Below, in pieces: positions 1 to 10,371 of a stretch of 64,000 bases of DNA. How positions within the stretch are numbered: the stretch's first letter is position 1; each line of letters begins with the position of its first letter. Position numbers and translations under genes: made by a program. The stretch is from Coprinellus micaceus. Its lineage: Eukaryota; Basidiomycota; Agaricomycetes; Agaricales; Psathyrellaceae. Below the pieces are notes generated by a model. The model was not told the origin of the DNA, did not search any database, and saw only the letters and a list, made by a program, of their open reading frames with translations. The DNA lies in NCBI GenBank assembly GCA_951394405.1, contig OX596345.1:2480001-2544000 (forward strand), written 5' to 3'.

Positions 1-347
1 TTGAGCGGGTTTAGGACGGTGGCGTATGGGAACAGAAGTCGGGTGGAAGCGAGCGTTGGGAGGTACGCCAAGTCCACTCCAAAGGATTGGAAGGCAAGAA
101 CAGGTGCTCACACCTCTTCTTAGAACACTTCACCAAAAGCTTTACTGCAGGCTGAGGGACGTTGAGGATGGTTCAGGCAGTGTTCATGTAGCCTCCTTAG
201 CCCCTATTCAATTTAAGCGCCGGCTCTCCGTCCAGACCGGGTCCGTTGATCTGCTGGTCAGATGACGACATGATGCACAGGTGATCATCGTGCCTCCGCA
301 AATGCTGGAAACACTCTTTCCTCTTCACATCCATCATCATCGATACC
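1..347. other. No gene recognised; left window edge
   Basis: Short overlapping frames on both strands show no recognisable protein. The stretch before the ATG at 348 is presumably the 5' flank of the hypothetical gene that follows. Nothing else can be supported. Confidence 0.4.
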
Positions 348-974
348 ATGGATCCTGAAGATGAAACGATGGAAGCGAATCCCAATCGTCGGGTGAAGCT
401 CGACGACGACGATTCGCCGGCTAAGACACTGCGAATCACATCGTTTGGGCGTCGGTATGGCCCCCTGCTCCCCGACACCGCTCCCAGTTCCTCTAATGAG
501 GACGAAGATTCAAGGCCTGCGTCGCCGTCTAACGACTCTACCAACCCTTTGACTGCAACTGAGAATGCGATCCGACGCACGCTGTCGTTCGACATTCGAT
601 CGATTCCTAACCCTCCAAAGCATGTCCGAACATCCCAGTCGGGACTTCACAAACCTCTTCAAGAATGGCTCTTCTCCGAGGCTGAGGTGGTAGAGAGGGT
701 GGATGAGATCATTGAGGCGATAGAGCAGACACTGGCTGAGGTAGACTCCACCCAGGCTACCGAGGCTTTGGTGGAAGTGGGGATCAACTGTGAGCTAGGG
801 AGGCACAGGAGCGTTGCGGTTGTGGAGAAGCTTGGAAAGAGTAAATGGCCGGGGGGATGGGAGGTTGAGGTCGTCCACCGGGATGTGCACAGGCAGAGAG
901 CCGTCGACAAGGGAAGAACCAAGGCTCGGAAGGGACAACGCACCGGGAGGGAAAGGGCCCATGATAGTGACTAG
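348..974 (+). CDS. Hypothetical acidic/Ser-rich protein (208 aa)
   Basis: An open frame of 208 codons without an obvious intron. I do not recognise the family. The first half is acidic and rich in Ser, Pro and Asp, as in disordered nuclear or regulatory proteins. Residues about 105-140 form a Glu-rich amphipathic stretch with regularly spaced Val/Ile, possibly a coiled coil. The last 35 residues are strongly basic (Arg/Lys). There is no signal peptide or membrane segment. The start was chosen because it is the first ATG of the frame and sits in a good context (ACCATGG). It converges with the glycoprotein gene at 1187-2562 across about 210 bp. It could be a fragment of a longer gene, since the window edge is only 350 bp away. 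Confidence 0.45.
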   Translation: MDPEDETMEANPNRRVKLDDDDSPAKTLRITSFGRRYGPLLPDTAPSSSNEDEDSRPASPSNDSTNPLTATENAIRRTLSFDIRSIPNPPKHVRTSQSGLHKPLQEWLFSEAEVVERVDEIIEAIEQTLAEVDSTQATEALVEVGINCELGRHRSVAVVEKLGKSKWPGGWEVEVVHRDVHRQRAVDKGRTKARKGQRTGRERAHDSD

Positions 975-1186
975 GAGGAGATGCACGAGACCAGGGCGGA
1001 CTTCGGCAATAATATGTGTATAGTATACCTACAACAGGAAAGTCCGTTAAAGCGTTACAAAAGAGTGTCTGAGATCCGAGATCCGAGTGTCACAAGAGGG
1101 TATAACAAATCATCCCAACTCTGAAAGATCAGTATAGAAAGTCCCGAAAGTCCCATTAGAAGATCCATGATTCGAACGAAATGGCG

Positions 1187-2562
1187 TTAAGCCAGGGTCT
1201 GAGTGACCATACCGAGGATAACGGCGACCACTACACCAAAGGCGACCGGCTGCTTCGTCATTCCAGCCGCATTCCCCAGCGCAGAGGTCTCCGTGGCAGC
1301 GCTAGTCTCTGTCCTTGAAGACGCTGCCTGGCTGCTCGTACCCGACGTCGTGCCCGTCGTGCCCGTCGTAGAGGTAGTCGGGGTCGTGCTTCCGGTCGTC
1401 GTTGAGGTGGTGCTAGAACTGGTTGACGTCGTCGTCGTAGAAGAGGAAGTCGAGCCAGTTGTAGTCGTGGTAGCCGGTGAACCTCCAGGAAGGGGGACTT
1501 TCACGGTAGCCGCAGCTCCGAAGATGTCGGTGCTAGCAAAAGTCGAGCATAGGCTGGTGGCGGGGGGTTTAGCCTCGCCTTGTCCGGGGAAGTTCTGGTT
1601 ATCCGAGGCGCAGGACTCGAAGACGCCGTTCTTTGCATCCGAGGGTGCGTTGAATACGCAGCCTTGGGTATCGTAGATGTGTTCGCAGTATTTATCGTCG
1701 TCGGATTTCGAAGGGTCGCAAGCCTTCAGGCAAAAGTAGTCGGCACCCATAAAGCTGCAAGTGGGGAGGCCTCGTTTAGCCGTCGGTCAATTTGACGGTG
1801 CGACAGGAGCTTACTTGTGCCACTCAATCACCTGCTTGTGCCCTCCTCCCCAGGCGGTCGTGTATAGCAGCCCACCCATAGGGTTTCCGCGCTGTTTGAG
1901 GTAGAGATAGATCATCAGTCGCGTTCGTGGGTTTCAGGGGGTATATCTAAAAATGAAAATTACGTACCATATCAGCACCATGAGGGTCCATCTCACCACC
2001 GAAGTCTCCCGCCAGCATATTGATATTCGTTTGTTTCATGAAGCCAACGACCTGGATGTAATTGGGTGCCTTTGTGAACTGCACCCCGGTGATCGTGCCG
2101 TCGGGGATGACGCGGCTGCCATGCCCTGGCTTGGTGCACCACGCGACCATTTCGCCTTCGATTTCGCCAACTTCCTTCCCGGGATTAGGGGGTGCCCAGA
2201 GGCAGAAATCTAGAGTGATAGGCAAAGTTGTAAGTACGGAATGGGGTGGGGAGGAAGGGTGGGGGCGCACCGTCAAGGGAGTTGATTATGGCGGTCTGGC
2301 ACAGGGAGTTGGGACCCTCTGTGCTCGAGTTGCATTGGTTGTATCCGAGCTGGTTTCCGCGAGGTAGGCCGACGTCCGTGTCGACCTTGTAAGGCTAGAG
2401 AAGGAGGGGTTCGTACCATTGGAGGTGTATATTGCAAGAAGTTGAGAAACATACAAGCTTATCATACGCGAAACGCTTCTTGTAAAGAGGGGTCTGCGCC
2501 TGTGCAGAACTAACAGAGAAAACGAGAGAAACGAGCGAGAGGACGGCTACGCGGGGAGACAT
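1187..2562 (-). CDS. Macrophage-activating-glycoprotein-like secreted, GPI-type protein
   Basis: Five exons were read on the minus strand: 2562-2455, 2394-2271, 2209-1968, 1891-1815 and 1754-1187. All four introns keep phase, giving 372 aa. An N-terminal signal peptide ends near Ala22. The mature part carries the family hallmarks: the GLPRGNQLGYNQCNSSTEGPN block, the DFCLWAPP motif, a WCTKPG motif, EMDPHGAD, RGNPMGGL and FCLKACDP...YCEHIYD, with many conserved Cys. A long Thr/Ser-rich tract (about residues 275-330) precedes a hydrophobic C-terminus, as expected for a GPI anchor. These are the features of the Agaricomycete family annotated as macrophage-activating glycoprotein. The fungal role is unknown; a cell-surface location is inferred from the signal peptide and tail. 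The exon 4 start at CGC-GGA-AAC was chosen because it restores the conserved RGNP motif. Confidence 0.8.
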
Positions 2563-3081
2563 TATGTTTGGGTTCGGAGGAGAGAGGAGGGCAAAAGGAG
2601 GGCGAGGGCAGAGAGAAGAGAGAAGAGAGGAAACGGAAAGATGGGAAGGAACTATGTCCAGAGTCCAGACGTTCCAGATTTTGTGTGGAACAGAAATAGG
2701 AGCAGTGGAACGGAACAAGGAACAACGTCCGAGCCGTCGATATAGCGGTCATTGATGACCGCGTGCAACACGCGCATGCGCTTCCGGTATCTCAAAAGCA
2801 GCGAGAGTGAGATGTAGTGAGATGTAGGAGCGATTCAAGGGATGCGTTGGCTTGCGTTGGTCGGTAAGGAAGGCTCATGGTAGAACATAGGCAAAGGAGG
2901 AAGAGCGGAAGTAGTCCGACCTGAGACTTTGTCAATGTCGTCTGACCACTGTTCCGTGAAGCTGGGATCAAGAAGCGTCGCGTGGGTATGGGCGCTAAAA
3001 TGGGACCGGGTCGGCAAGCTGGAACCGATTTGAATATCGCGAGGCACCGATAGCCCTCCCCGCCCCGTGGACGGGCCCGTC
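2563..3081. other. Intergenic; 5' flank of the glycoprotein gene
   Basis: The first 200 bp upstream of the minus-strand ATG at 2562 are pyrimidine-rich on the coding strand (CTCTTCTC runs), a usual feature of fungal promoters. The rest lies behind the stop of the F-box gene at 3082. No RNA gene or repeat was seen. Confidence 0.4.
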
Positions 3082-5052
3082 TTAAAGCAGGCCCACGTCG
3101 TCCTCGCTCTCGTCGTCGCTAGAATCCTCCGGCACCCCCGCCCTCGGATTAAACTCCAGCCTCGATTTCCTCCCCGTTCTAATCCTCTCCTTCATCCTGT
3201 CGAAACCCTTCTGGTCACCCTCCCTGATCACGTCGAACCGTATCTGGACCCCATTTTCCTCGCAGTCCTCGGTGCACGTACAGACCTCCGAATAATGGCA
3301 TCGAAGGGCTTTTCCATTCACGATAGGGTCGAACATGTCTATGCACAGAGAGTCGGGACGGATGGTGATAGTGCGTACGTGGAACAAGCGGAGGAGGGCG
3401 ATCGTGTTGTAACTCGGCTTGGAGGAAGGGTGAGGACCCTGGAGAAGCAACGCCAGCCCAACTTTGATTTCGAGGAAGATGTGTAGGGCCTCCATGGAAA
3501 AATCCCCAACGTCGAACCGCATGCTGTGGACGCGAGGGCATAGGGCAGTATATGGGATGGACGAGAGCGTGAACTCCTTGCCGTTCTGGGGCCGGAGGAG
3601 AGTTTGTAGGAGATGGTCGTCGGGAATCATGTGCCACTCCGTTGAGGGTAGTGGATATTCCTCGCTGTGGACGCGCTCGGCAAATTTCCCATCGTCTCTG
3701 ACGTGAAGTTGCTCCAAACAGGGCATTAGCTTCAGGCACTCGACAAACCCAGCGTTACAAATCGATGTGAGGGTCACAGTCCATTGGGTGATCGCGATTG
3801 GCTGGCGCTGGGCTCTCAAGAAAAGGAGGAGCGGGTGATTCGCGGGCGTCGGTGCGGGCGAGTCTGGCTTGGTGTCCGAATCGGAGAGTCGCAGGGTGTA
3901 GCTGAGGGAGGTGAGTGCGGGAAGGTAGAGATTGGAGAGGAATGGTGTCACGGTCTTCCCAAGGGATGGGCAGACCCAAGTGTCAATCAGTCCCAGCGTC
4001 GTGAGATGCCAAGCAGCCAGCGGTGCTTCGATAGGCTGTGCAGGGGGAAGAGAAGTGTCCTCCGGGTATAAGTAGTCGAGGGTGTTCAAGGGGTCTTCAT
4101 CCTGCTCGGCTGTAACAGTCATGCGAAACTTCCTGAGGTGTGGTATTTCCCGCAACAAGGTACGAAGCACGGAGGCAGCGAACCCAACACCCGTCATCAG
4201 CCCGGGATCAAGGCTCGACATGGCGATCTCCTCCATTTGGCGCCATCGGAAATGAGGCTGCACCGCGAAAAACGACTCGTCTATGCTCCTCCAGTCGATG
4301 CTCTTCAATTTGGGTGCTTTCCAGAGAGTAACCTTGTCGTGCGCAATATCGTTGAAGTCTAAGTCGTCTTTGACTGTCCGGTCCATGTCCACGACGACTC
4401 GCTCGAGGATCGGCCACCCGTTTTGGTGACGTGCCAACGATTCGAAAAGGGCTTCGGAGACTTGAAGCTCGAGTACCCGAATGCGGGGGGACTGAGCTAG
4501 GATCGTGTTGACGAATATTTTGTCTATCTCGCGGTAGGAGCTGTAGTCCAAGCTTGAAAAAAGTGAGATGGACAATGGCAGCCCTCGGGACGCTTGAAAC
4601 CACCTTTCCAGTCGTGCCGTGTATGACACGACCTCTTCCGGCGTTGATTCAAGCTCTGGGAGTGAAACGATGTGAACGGAAGGCCACAGTTGAGGGGTGT
4701 CGAGCGCCACGTTGCGCCAAGCTCTGCAGACATGTGTCAGCGCCAGTGGTGCATCCGAGAAGCTTGTCGTTGGGAAGTGTTTCGTCGGGAGGGTGTGAAT
4801 GAAAATGTGTTGAAGCAGTTCGTTTGGCATCCGTCTAACGGGGTGAGTTAGAACCAGGTGCTCAGCTACACCTCTCTTGAGATAGCCGAGGCGAGCACTA
4901 AGGCCCTCTATCTTGGCTTCGAGTATTTCGATTTCCTTGGCTGGCTCCCGAAGAAGTTGAGCCAGTGGAATGACATTCCTGTCTGACAACGCCTTGTTTG
5001 TCCCAAGGTATTCTTGGAATGGAGAGTTCGAGAAACAATTGCGTCGTCCCAT
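3082..5052 (-). CDS. F-box protein, family A, copy 1 (656 aa)
   Basis: A single-exon gene. The product starts MGRRNCFSNSPFQEYLGTN, the same N-terminal signature as the paralogues starting at 12306 and 9983, so I chose the ATG at 5052 over an upstream frame that runs through a His-repeat. Residues about 20-65 are helical and charged. The F-box spans about 70-125 (HPVRRMPNELLQHIF, then APLALTHVCRAWRNVALDTPQLW). The remainder (about 130-600) shows the irregular leucine pattern of LRR-like substrate-recognition regions, and the C-terminus is very acidic. By family knowledge it would be the substrate receptor of an SCF ubiquitin ligase; the substrate is unknown. It is the first of three tandem minus-strand copies. 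Confidence 0.85.
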   Translation of the reverse strand: MGRRNCFSNSPFQEYLGTNKALSDRNVIPLAQLLREPAKEIEILEAKIEGLSARLGYLKRGVAEHLVLTHPVRRMPNELLQHIFIHTLPTKHFPTTSFSDAPLALTHVCRAWRNVALDTPQLWPSVHIVSLPELESTPEEVVSYTARLERWFQASRGLPLSISLFSSLDYSSYREIDKIFVNTILAQSPRIRVLELQVSEALFESLARHQNGWPILERVVVDMDRTVKDDLDFNDIAHDKVTLWKAPKLKSIDWRSIDESFFAVQPHFRWRQMEEIAMSSLDPGLMTGVGFAASVLRTLLREIPHLRKFRMTVTAEQDEDPLNTLDYLYPEDTSLPPAQPIEAPLAAWHLTTLGLIDTWVCPSLGKTVTPFLSNLYLPALTSLSYTLRLSDSDTKPDSPAPTPANHPLLLFLRAQRQPIAITQWTVTLTSICNAGFVECLKLMPCLEQLHVRDDGKFAERVHSEEYPLPSTEWHMIPDDHLLQTLLRPQNGKEFTLSSIPYTALCPRVHSMRFDVGDFSMEALHIFLEIKVGLALLLQGPHPSSKPSYNTIALLRLFHVRTITIRPDSLCIDMFDPIVNGKALRCHYSEVCTCTEDCEENGVQIRFDVIREGDQKGFDRMKERIRTGRKSRLEFNPRAGVPEDSSDDESEDDVGLL

Positions 5053-5061
5053 GTGGTAGCG

Positions 5062-5092
5062 GTGGTGGTGGTGGTGGTGGTGGTGGTGGTAT
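5062..5092. repeat. (GGT/ACC)n microsatellite in the F-box leader
   Basis: About nine GGT units lie a few bases upstream of the chosen F-box start codon. Read through, they would code a poly-His run, which is the reason for preferring the downstream ATG. Confidence 0.85.
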
Positions 5093-5291
5093 AGCTGTAA
5101 GGAATGTGTTTCAGGTTTGGCGACGAGACCATCAATTATTTCTGAGCGGAGATTCTGATCGCTATTTAGATACGTCACGGTCGGTCGTTCAGGTTCGTTC
5201 TATGCTATAAACTATTGTATTGGGGCTTAGAGGCCGGGGGGTAAAAGGTCGCCGTCCGGCCATACATCCCCAATGGTTGAAATTGTACAGT

Positions 5292-7039
5292 TTATACCCA
5301 GTCGTCGTCCTCATCGCTATCATTTATACCCTTCTTTAGGTCCAACTTCGGGGCGGACATTTCCCCCATCATACGGTTCACGACGTTCTCAAGCCCTTCT
5401 TTGTCGCGCAAAACATCGAAGTTGACGTCTAACCCACACCGCTCAACATCATCTGACAGCGTGCACAAACCCTTTCCCTTGCACCCAAAACGCACGGTGG
5501 TGGCCGAGGTGGCGACACCCACCCCGACTTGAGGGTCCTTCTGTATCACGCCGGAGGTTCCACGAAGCACAAGTGCAGTAAGGTGGAACCGTTGGAGGGG
5601 GACGGCTCCCGGAGCGAATGTGGTAGCGGAGGCCTCGGGAAGCCCCGCGAGTGCCAGCCTCGTCTCCATAAAAGCGTGGAACGCCTCGAAAGCGAAGTCT
5701 CCGACGTCAAAACGCACGCTGTGAAGGCGTGGACAGATTATGGCCGTCGTCTCGGACGTGGGGGAAGGCTGTGGGACGCAAAACATCTTCAGGAGTTCAT
5801 CATCAGGGAAGAGGTGCTCAAAGTCGTCTTGGGATAGATCGAAATCGTCTGCGTGCGCTAGGTGGGCACCTTCCATGACACCTCCGTCCTTGACCCACAG
5901 ATGTTCCAAGTTCGGCATGAGCTTGAGACACTCCGTGAAACCTTCCCGGCAGACGGATGTAAGGCTGATCGTCCATCGCTTCACGGAGCAAGGTTGAGCT
6001 TGGGCTCGCATGAAGGAGACAAGTGGGTGAGCGTCGAGGGATGGGAGTGTTGTATGTGTGCCAGAAAGGCGGAGATCGTAAGAGAGCGAAACGAGAGCCG
6101 GGAGGTGGGTGTCGTGCAGGAGGCTCGTCACCCGCTTTCCCAGAGATGGGTCGATCCAGGTATCGCGTAGGTCAAGTGTTGTGAGTTGGTTGAGCCTAAC
6201 TGGGCTGTGAATAGGTGTTGGAGGCGGAGTCGGCGAAGGCGAGCGATAGGAAGCTTCCGATGTCTGCGACGACTCAGAGGAATCGTTCTCTAGCCTGTAC
6301 GCCCTGAAGAATTCCCCCCACTTCCTCTCATCTCCATCTTCTTCCTCGTTCACAGTGACACGAAGTGTTTTGATCATAGCTGCTTCATGCAACAGGGCAC
6401 GCAAGACGAAAGGGGAGTATCCGATAGCCGTGGCAACTCCGGGATGGACACTCGACATCGAAATCTCTTCAACCTGTCCCCATTTCAGAGGAAGCTGAAG
6501 AAAGTCCGAATCGATGCTCCTCCACTCGAGGCTTTTGAGGTTCGGTGCGGTCCATATCTCGTCGCTATCCGTGTGCTTCGTGGCGAGCAGCTCTTCGGGT
6601 GGGAACTCGTCTGAATCGAGGACGACTCTTTCGAGCATGGGCCAGTCGCTATGTCTTGAAAAATATTCGAACAACCCGTCTCCCACGTTGAGTTCTAGCA
6701 CGCGAACACGACGCGCGAATCCTACGATTGTTTTCGCAAACTTGGCGTCCGCCGAACCACGTCCTGTGTAGTCGCTATCCGACACCAGGGAAATGGAGAG
6801 TGGAAGGGGCCGCGAGGCGCGCAACCACGCCCTGACACGGGATGTGTGGTGCCTGATCTCCTCCGCTGACGATTCGTAGGGATCAAGCGCCACGATGTGG
6901 ATAGAGGACCACAGGTGTGGTGTACCCATCGCAAGTTCGCGCCATTCCTTGCATACCTGGGTGAGGACAAGCGGCGCTTCGAGAGAATTCATGGTGGGGA
7001 AATGGCCCCTCGGGAGGGTCTGTCGGAAGATCCCTAGAA
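5292..7039 (-). pseudogene. F-box protein, family A, copy 2: main part of a disrupted gene
   Basis: An open frame covers the F-box and the whole LRR-like region. It begins abruptly inside the F-box at the residues VLGIFRQTLPRGHFPT and continues through APLVLTQVCKEWRELAMGTPHLW to an acidic C-terminus (DEDDDWV). The usual N-terminus with the F-SNSPFQ..LGTN signature and the PNEVL half of the F-box is missing here. It lies 2.7 kb further upstream at 9744-9983, on the same strand. Sequence 5' of this part belongs to the inserted element, and the in-frame ATG of that sequence (near 7154) gives non-homologous residues. The frame after the break has no stops, so the insertion may be recent. A shorter protein starting at an internal Met (for example MNSLEAPL) is possible. 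Confidence 0.8.
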
Positions 7040-7192
7040 CATCTACGAAAATCGACGTCCCATATGTAGTGTATAAGGCCACATACCAACGTATATGGGC
7101 GTCTCCGAGCCTTGGATGGAGTAAATGTGCAATTAGTGCTATATATGCCGGCACGAGCTCGCATGGCCAGACAAGGAAGAGGGATCACCTGA

Positions 7193-7935
7193 ACCTGGTA
7201 GCCTGGTGCACCATTTTACTTCCATTGTAGACCTTCCCCTGGTGCACAATTGGCATCAATTGATGTCTGCCCCCTGCAGGGGCTTTGCCCTGCCATTCAG
7301 CACCAGGTGTCAGAATCAGGCCTTTCTCCCCCAGCACCAGGTGTTACCTTTGACCTCCACCTGGTGTGATGCACCCTTCCCAGTATGGTAGGTGCCATGT
7401 TATAACGCGATCACATGTTGCATTGCTACTGTATATCCAGTAAATCAAACAAACCAAATTTCATGTTGTGGGGTCTCGAAAACATTCTCAAATGGACTCA
7501 AATAAAATGTATTCTTAAAATGCACCCCACCCGGCGTAACCCACGTGACCCTCCGCCTATCAATTCGAGGCCCTTGGGCCGAGCCTGCGATGAGCGGCAG
7601 CAAGGAACCCGGGGGCCCCACATATGTGACTGACGGTCTCACATCGGGGGCCACGGGACCCTCCCCGGAGCATCGCGGGGCCCCCCCGAAGGGAGGGGTG
7701 CGATGCGGAGTGGGAGGGAGCTACCCATGTGGGAATGTGGGGGCTGTTGCGAATGATAAACAAACTTACACCACGTGATCGGATGTTGAACTTGCCTAAT
7801 TGGGATGTATACCGCACCAGGTGTCGCACAGATGGCGCATAGAACCCTGCTATTTGACTGACATCAGGCGATGCGAAAAGTGCACCAGCCTAAGGCCTTC
7901 AATTGATGTAATTGGTGCACCAGTTTACCAGGACC
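7193..7935. mobile_element. Nested inverted-repeat element with CACCAGGTG/TGGTGCACCA repeats
   Basis: The left end reads CTGGTAGCCTGGTGCACCA. The right end, read as reverse complement, gives CTGGTAAACTGGTGCACCA. Similarity continues inward with the shared pieces CATCAATTGA and CTGGTGCAC. The motif GGTGCACC/CACCAGGTG occurs about ten times near the two ends, as subterminal repeats do. No coding frame was recognised. A target-site duplication was not resolved. It lies within the larger 2.7-kb insertion. Confidence 0.5.
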
Positions 7936-8777
7936 GGCTGGAGGGATTCCTCGCATCGCGCATATGTAGAACCTACGTGGCTTGTTTTTCCGTACGTACC
8001 GCATATATGCTTCGTATGCGGTACGCCATTGCATTTAAGTTCCCCTCAGCCTCTGCCGCGACTGGTTGGCGGCCATCGCGTAAGCCATCAAATTCGCTCG
8101 CGCCTTGACGCGTCGTCGATAATCAAATTATCATCTTGTTCTGCTACCACCGATAGGACCACGATCAGCATACTCGCGGAGTACGCAGCGGATGTCCTGG
8201 ACATCTACGACCGGTACCCAATGGTGCTATCGGAACAGGGGGATGTGTAAACATCCCCCGGAGACGGGAACGGGAAGTGAGAGCACGGCATGAGGGCCTT
8301 CGGGCTCGGTCAAGCAAGGGTGGGGCATCTGGCCAATAGAAAGGAAAGGTAGATCTAGGAAGGTACATGATAGTAGACCTTAATTAGACTCAGATGATCT
8401 ACAACTCCTGAAGGTTGCCATGAATATTATACCCACCATGGATGGCCCGAAACCTCCTTGCTTGCCTCGCTTCTCCCCAGAAGGCGTGGCCCAAAGACAG
8501 TATCAGATCCCATAGACGAGAGCGCACCGAGCTGTAACACAGAGATCAACGATCGAGCTCGAAATATGACGGCGTCTAAAGAGGGGACAAAGGTACTGCC
8601 CTAAGGCTACGCTGGAGGGACAACCCTCCCAGTGTCTTCTCAGGGATGGACATCCGGGTTGGCAGCCCGGACAGTCGCCCTGGGTTGGGCTGGGGGCCCG
8701 TGTGTGCACGGTGCGCTGCCCGTCCACCGTCGATCACGGGGGCCGGTGTTCAGGAATGGACCATGCCGGCTTAGACT

Positions 8778-8811
8778 CCCACCACCACCACCACCACCAC
8801 CACCACCACCG
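8778..8811. repeat. (CCA)n microsatellite
   Basis: About eleven CCA units lie inside the 2.7-kb insertion. No coding role is apparent. Confidence 0.85.
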
Positions 8812-9743
8812 CGTCGCACGATGGGACAAAGGAAAGCCAAGGGTTCCAGAAGAACGATATAGGCCACGCTGATGGCTCAGACGACCCCAATCACCACAGC
8901 ACCATCGCCCACGCCAAAGCGGTCCTCTATGGCGTCAACCATCTGGAAGATCACTACCCTCAGTAAGCGTCGCCTTCTCACTGACCTTGAGTGTACACTG
9001 ACTATTTTCCATGGAATACCGTCCTTCAGGTCGTGATACACGTCTCCTTGCAGTCTCAGGACTCCAGTCCCGCCCTTCATGAACCTCAACGAGGCCATGG
9101 TCCGCTGCGACGTGAGCATACACCCATCCTAACCCCCTTACTTGTTCCACCTCCCATCCCCAAAGGATTTCGCAAAAGGCGGTCTGTTGTATAATGCTAG
9201 TGGAGGGGTTCGCGTGGTTGGATCAACGGTATGTTTTATTCTCTCGCTTCGTCTCCCAACTGACGTTCTGCGACCCCACGGAGTCTAGCACTTTGGGGAC
9301 TAGTCAACCCTGCCCTTCAAAATCCACGCCTCTCGCAATGACTCCCATTCGCAGGCTTTGTTCTGCTTTATACTTTGCCTCGTCGCATTCTCTCTGCATT
9401 CGGTCGCATCACTCTTGTATCCCCGTGCTCGCATACCTAATTATCGGGCTCAGCACGTTCTTGTCCACTTTCCATAAATGAGAACCAATTTGTCACCCAA
9501 GCCCGCCGCCTGTTACGGCGTATCCCAGAAGCCTACTATGTGCGCTTGGCATATGTTCTCGCGAGCACACGGGTGCTGCGCTATAGCTCGGCGCTGCATA
9601 CGGGCGCTTAGAAATACATATGGGGCATATATGGCCAATAAGGCCTTACGGCCTCGCATCATGAGGTCCCGTAGAGGTCCCCCAGCCTTGTATAGCATAT
9701 GTATGCCTTAGAAGGACATATGCTACCGACTTTTTCGTCGATG

Positions 9744-9983
9744 AAGAACCTCGTTCGGGACCCGGCGAATTGGATGTGCGAGGGCTTGGTGCGCCTCAAT
9801 TGATTCCTTCAGCTGAGCATGTTGGATGACGAGGGCCTGGATCCGCCCTTCAAGCTCCAACATTTGTTCAATTGGCTGCTGGAGGAACGTCTGCAACTGG
9901 GATCGTTCCCAGTCCGAAACCGCGTGGTTAGTGCCGAGCCACTGCTGAAAGGGAGAGTTAGAGAAGTAGTCGCCGCCGGCCAT
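9744..9983 (-). pseudogene. F-box protein, family A, copy 2: severed N-terminal part
   Basis: Encodes the N-terminal 80 or so residues of a family A F-box protein: MAGGDYFSNSPFQQWLGTN, a charged helical segment, then HPIRRVPNEVL, the first half of the F-box. Reading then runs into the insertion end and stops after a few unrelated residues. The missing remainder is at 5292-7039. The start is firm because it matches the ATG position of copies 1 and 3. As it stands it cannot make a complete F-box. Confidence 0.8.
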
Positions 9984-10371
9984 GCTCGTGGTTGGAGTTG
10001 AAGAGCACGTTGTGTCAGTGTCGCGGTTGGTTCTTGTTCCGGTTTAAGCGCCGACTATGTGGCCTGACGCCGGCCACGGCAATCAGCGAATGCCGACGCG
10101 AAGTACGCGGGCGTCTATCGCAAGGGCATTGGGGTCCGCCTCTTCATGAAAGGCGACGGTGTGAGGGGGAAGATAAGCAGGACCACCAGTCGGGGTGATT
10201 TCAAGCCACAGGCCAGTGAGAACATATGGAGGTGAGAGTCAAAATACGTTGAGGGTGATGTTTATTCTTGAGGCTGCTAAGTGATACTGAGTACATGAAT
10301 CGTTGGGATGTAGGTTAGAATAGAAGGACCCTCGAGCAGACTATGAAAGGGAGGGGTAAAGGCCGACTGGC
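9984..10371. other. Intergenic between F-box copies 2 and 3
   Basis: No gene recognised. The left part is the promoter side of the severed copy 2; the right part is the 3' flank of copy 3. Confidence 0.4.

Larger units (their letters stand above)
7040..9743. mobile_element. 2.7-kb non-autonomous DNA transposon inside F-box copy 2
   Basis: The two halves of one F-box gene are separated by this segment. Its ends form imperfect inverted repeats: CATCTACGAAAA starting at 7040, and CATCGACGAAAA read inward from 9743, each followed after about 10 bp by CATATG. The flanking gene sequence repeats as tagaa/aagaa, consistent with a short target-site duplication with one change. No transposase-like frame was recognised inside, so I call it non-autonomous. 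Its interior holds a second inverted-repeat element (about 7193-7935) and a CCA microsatellite. The superfamily is not assigned. Confidence 0.6.

Noticed and set aside
1203..1676. Plus-strand Val-rich frame of 157 aa
   Set aside because: It is the antisense of the Thr/Ser-rich exon of the glycoprotein gene; the valine run mirrors the Thr codons.
5071..5178. Poly-His N-terminus of F-box copy 1
   Set aside because: It results from a GGT/ACC microsatellite upstream of the ATG that matches the start of the paralogues.
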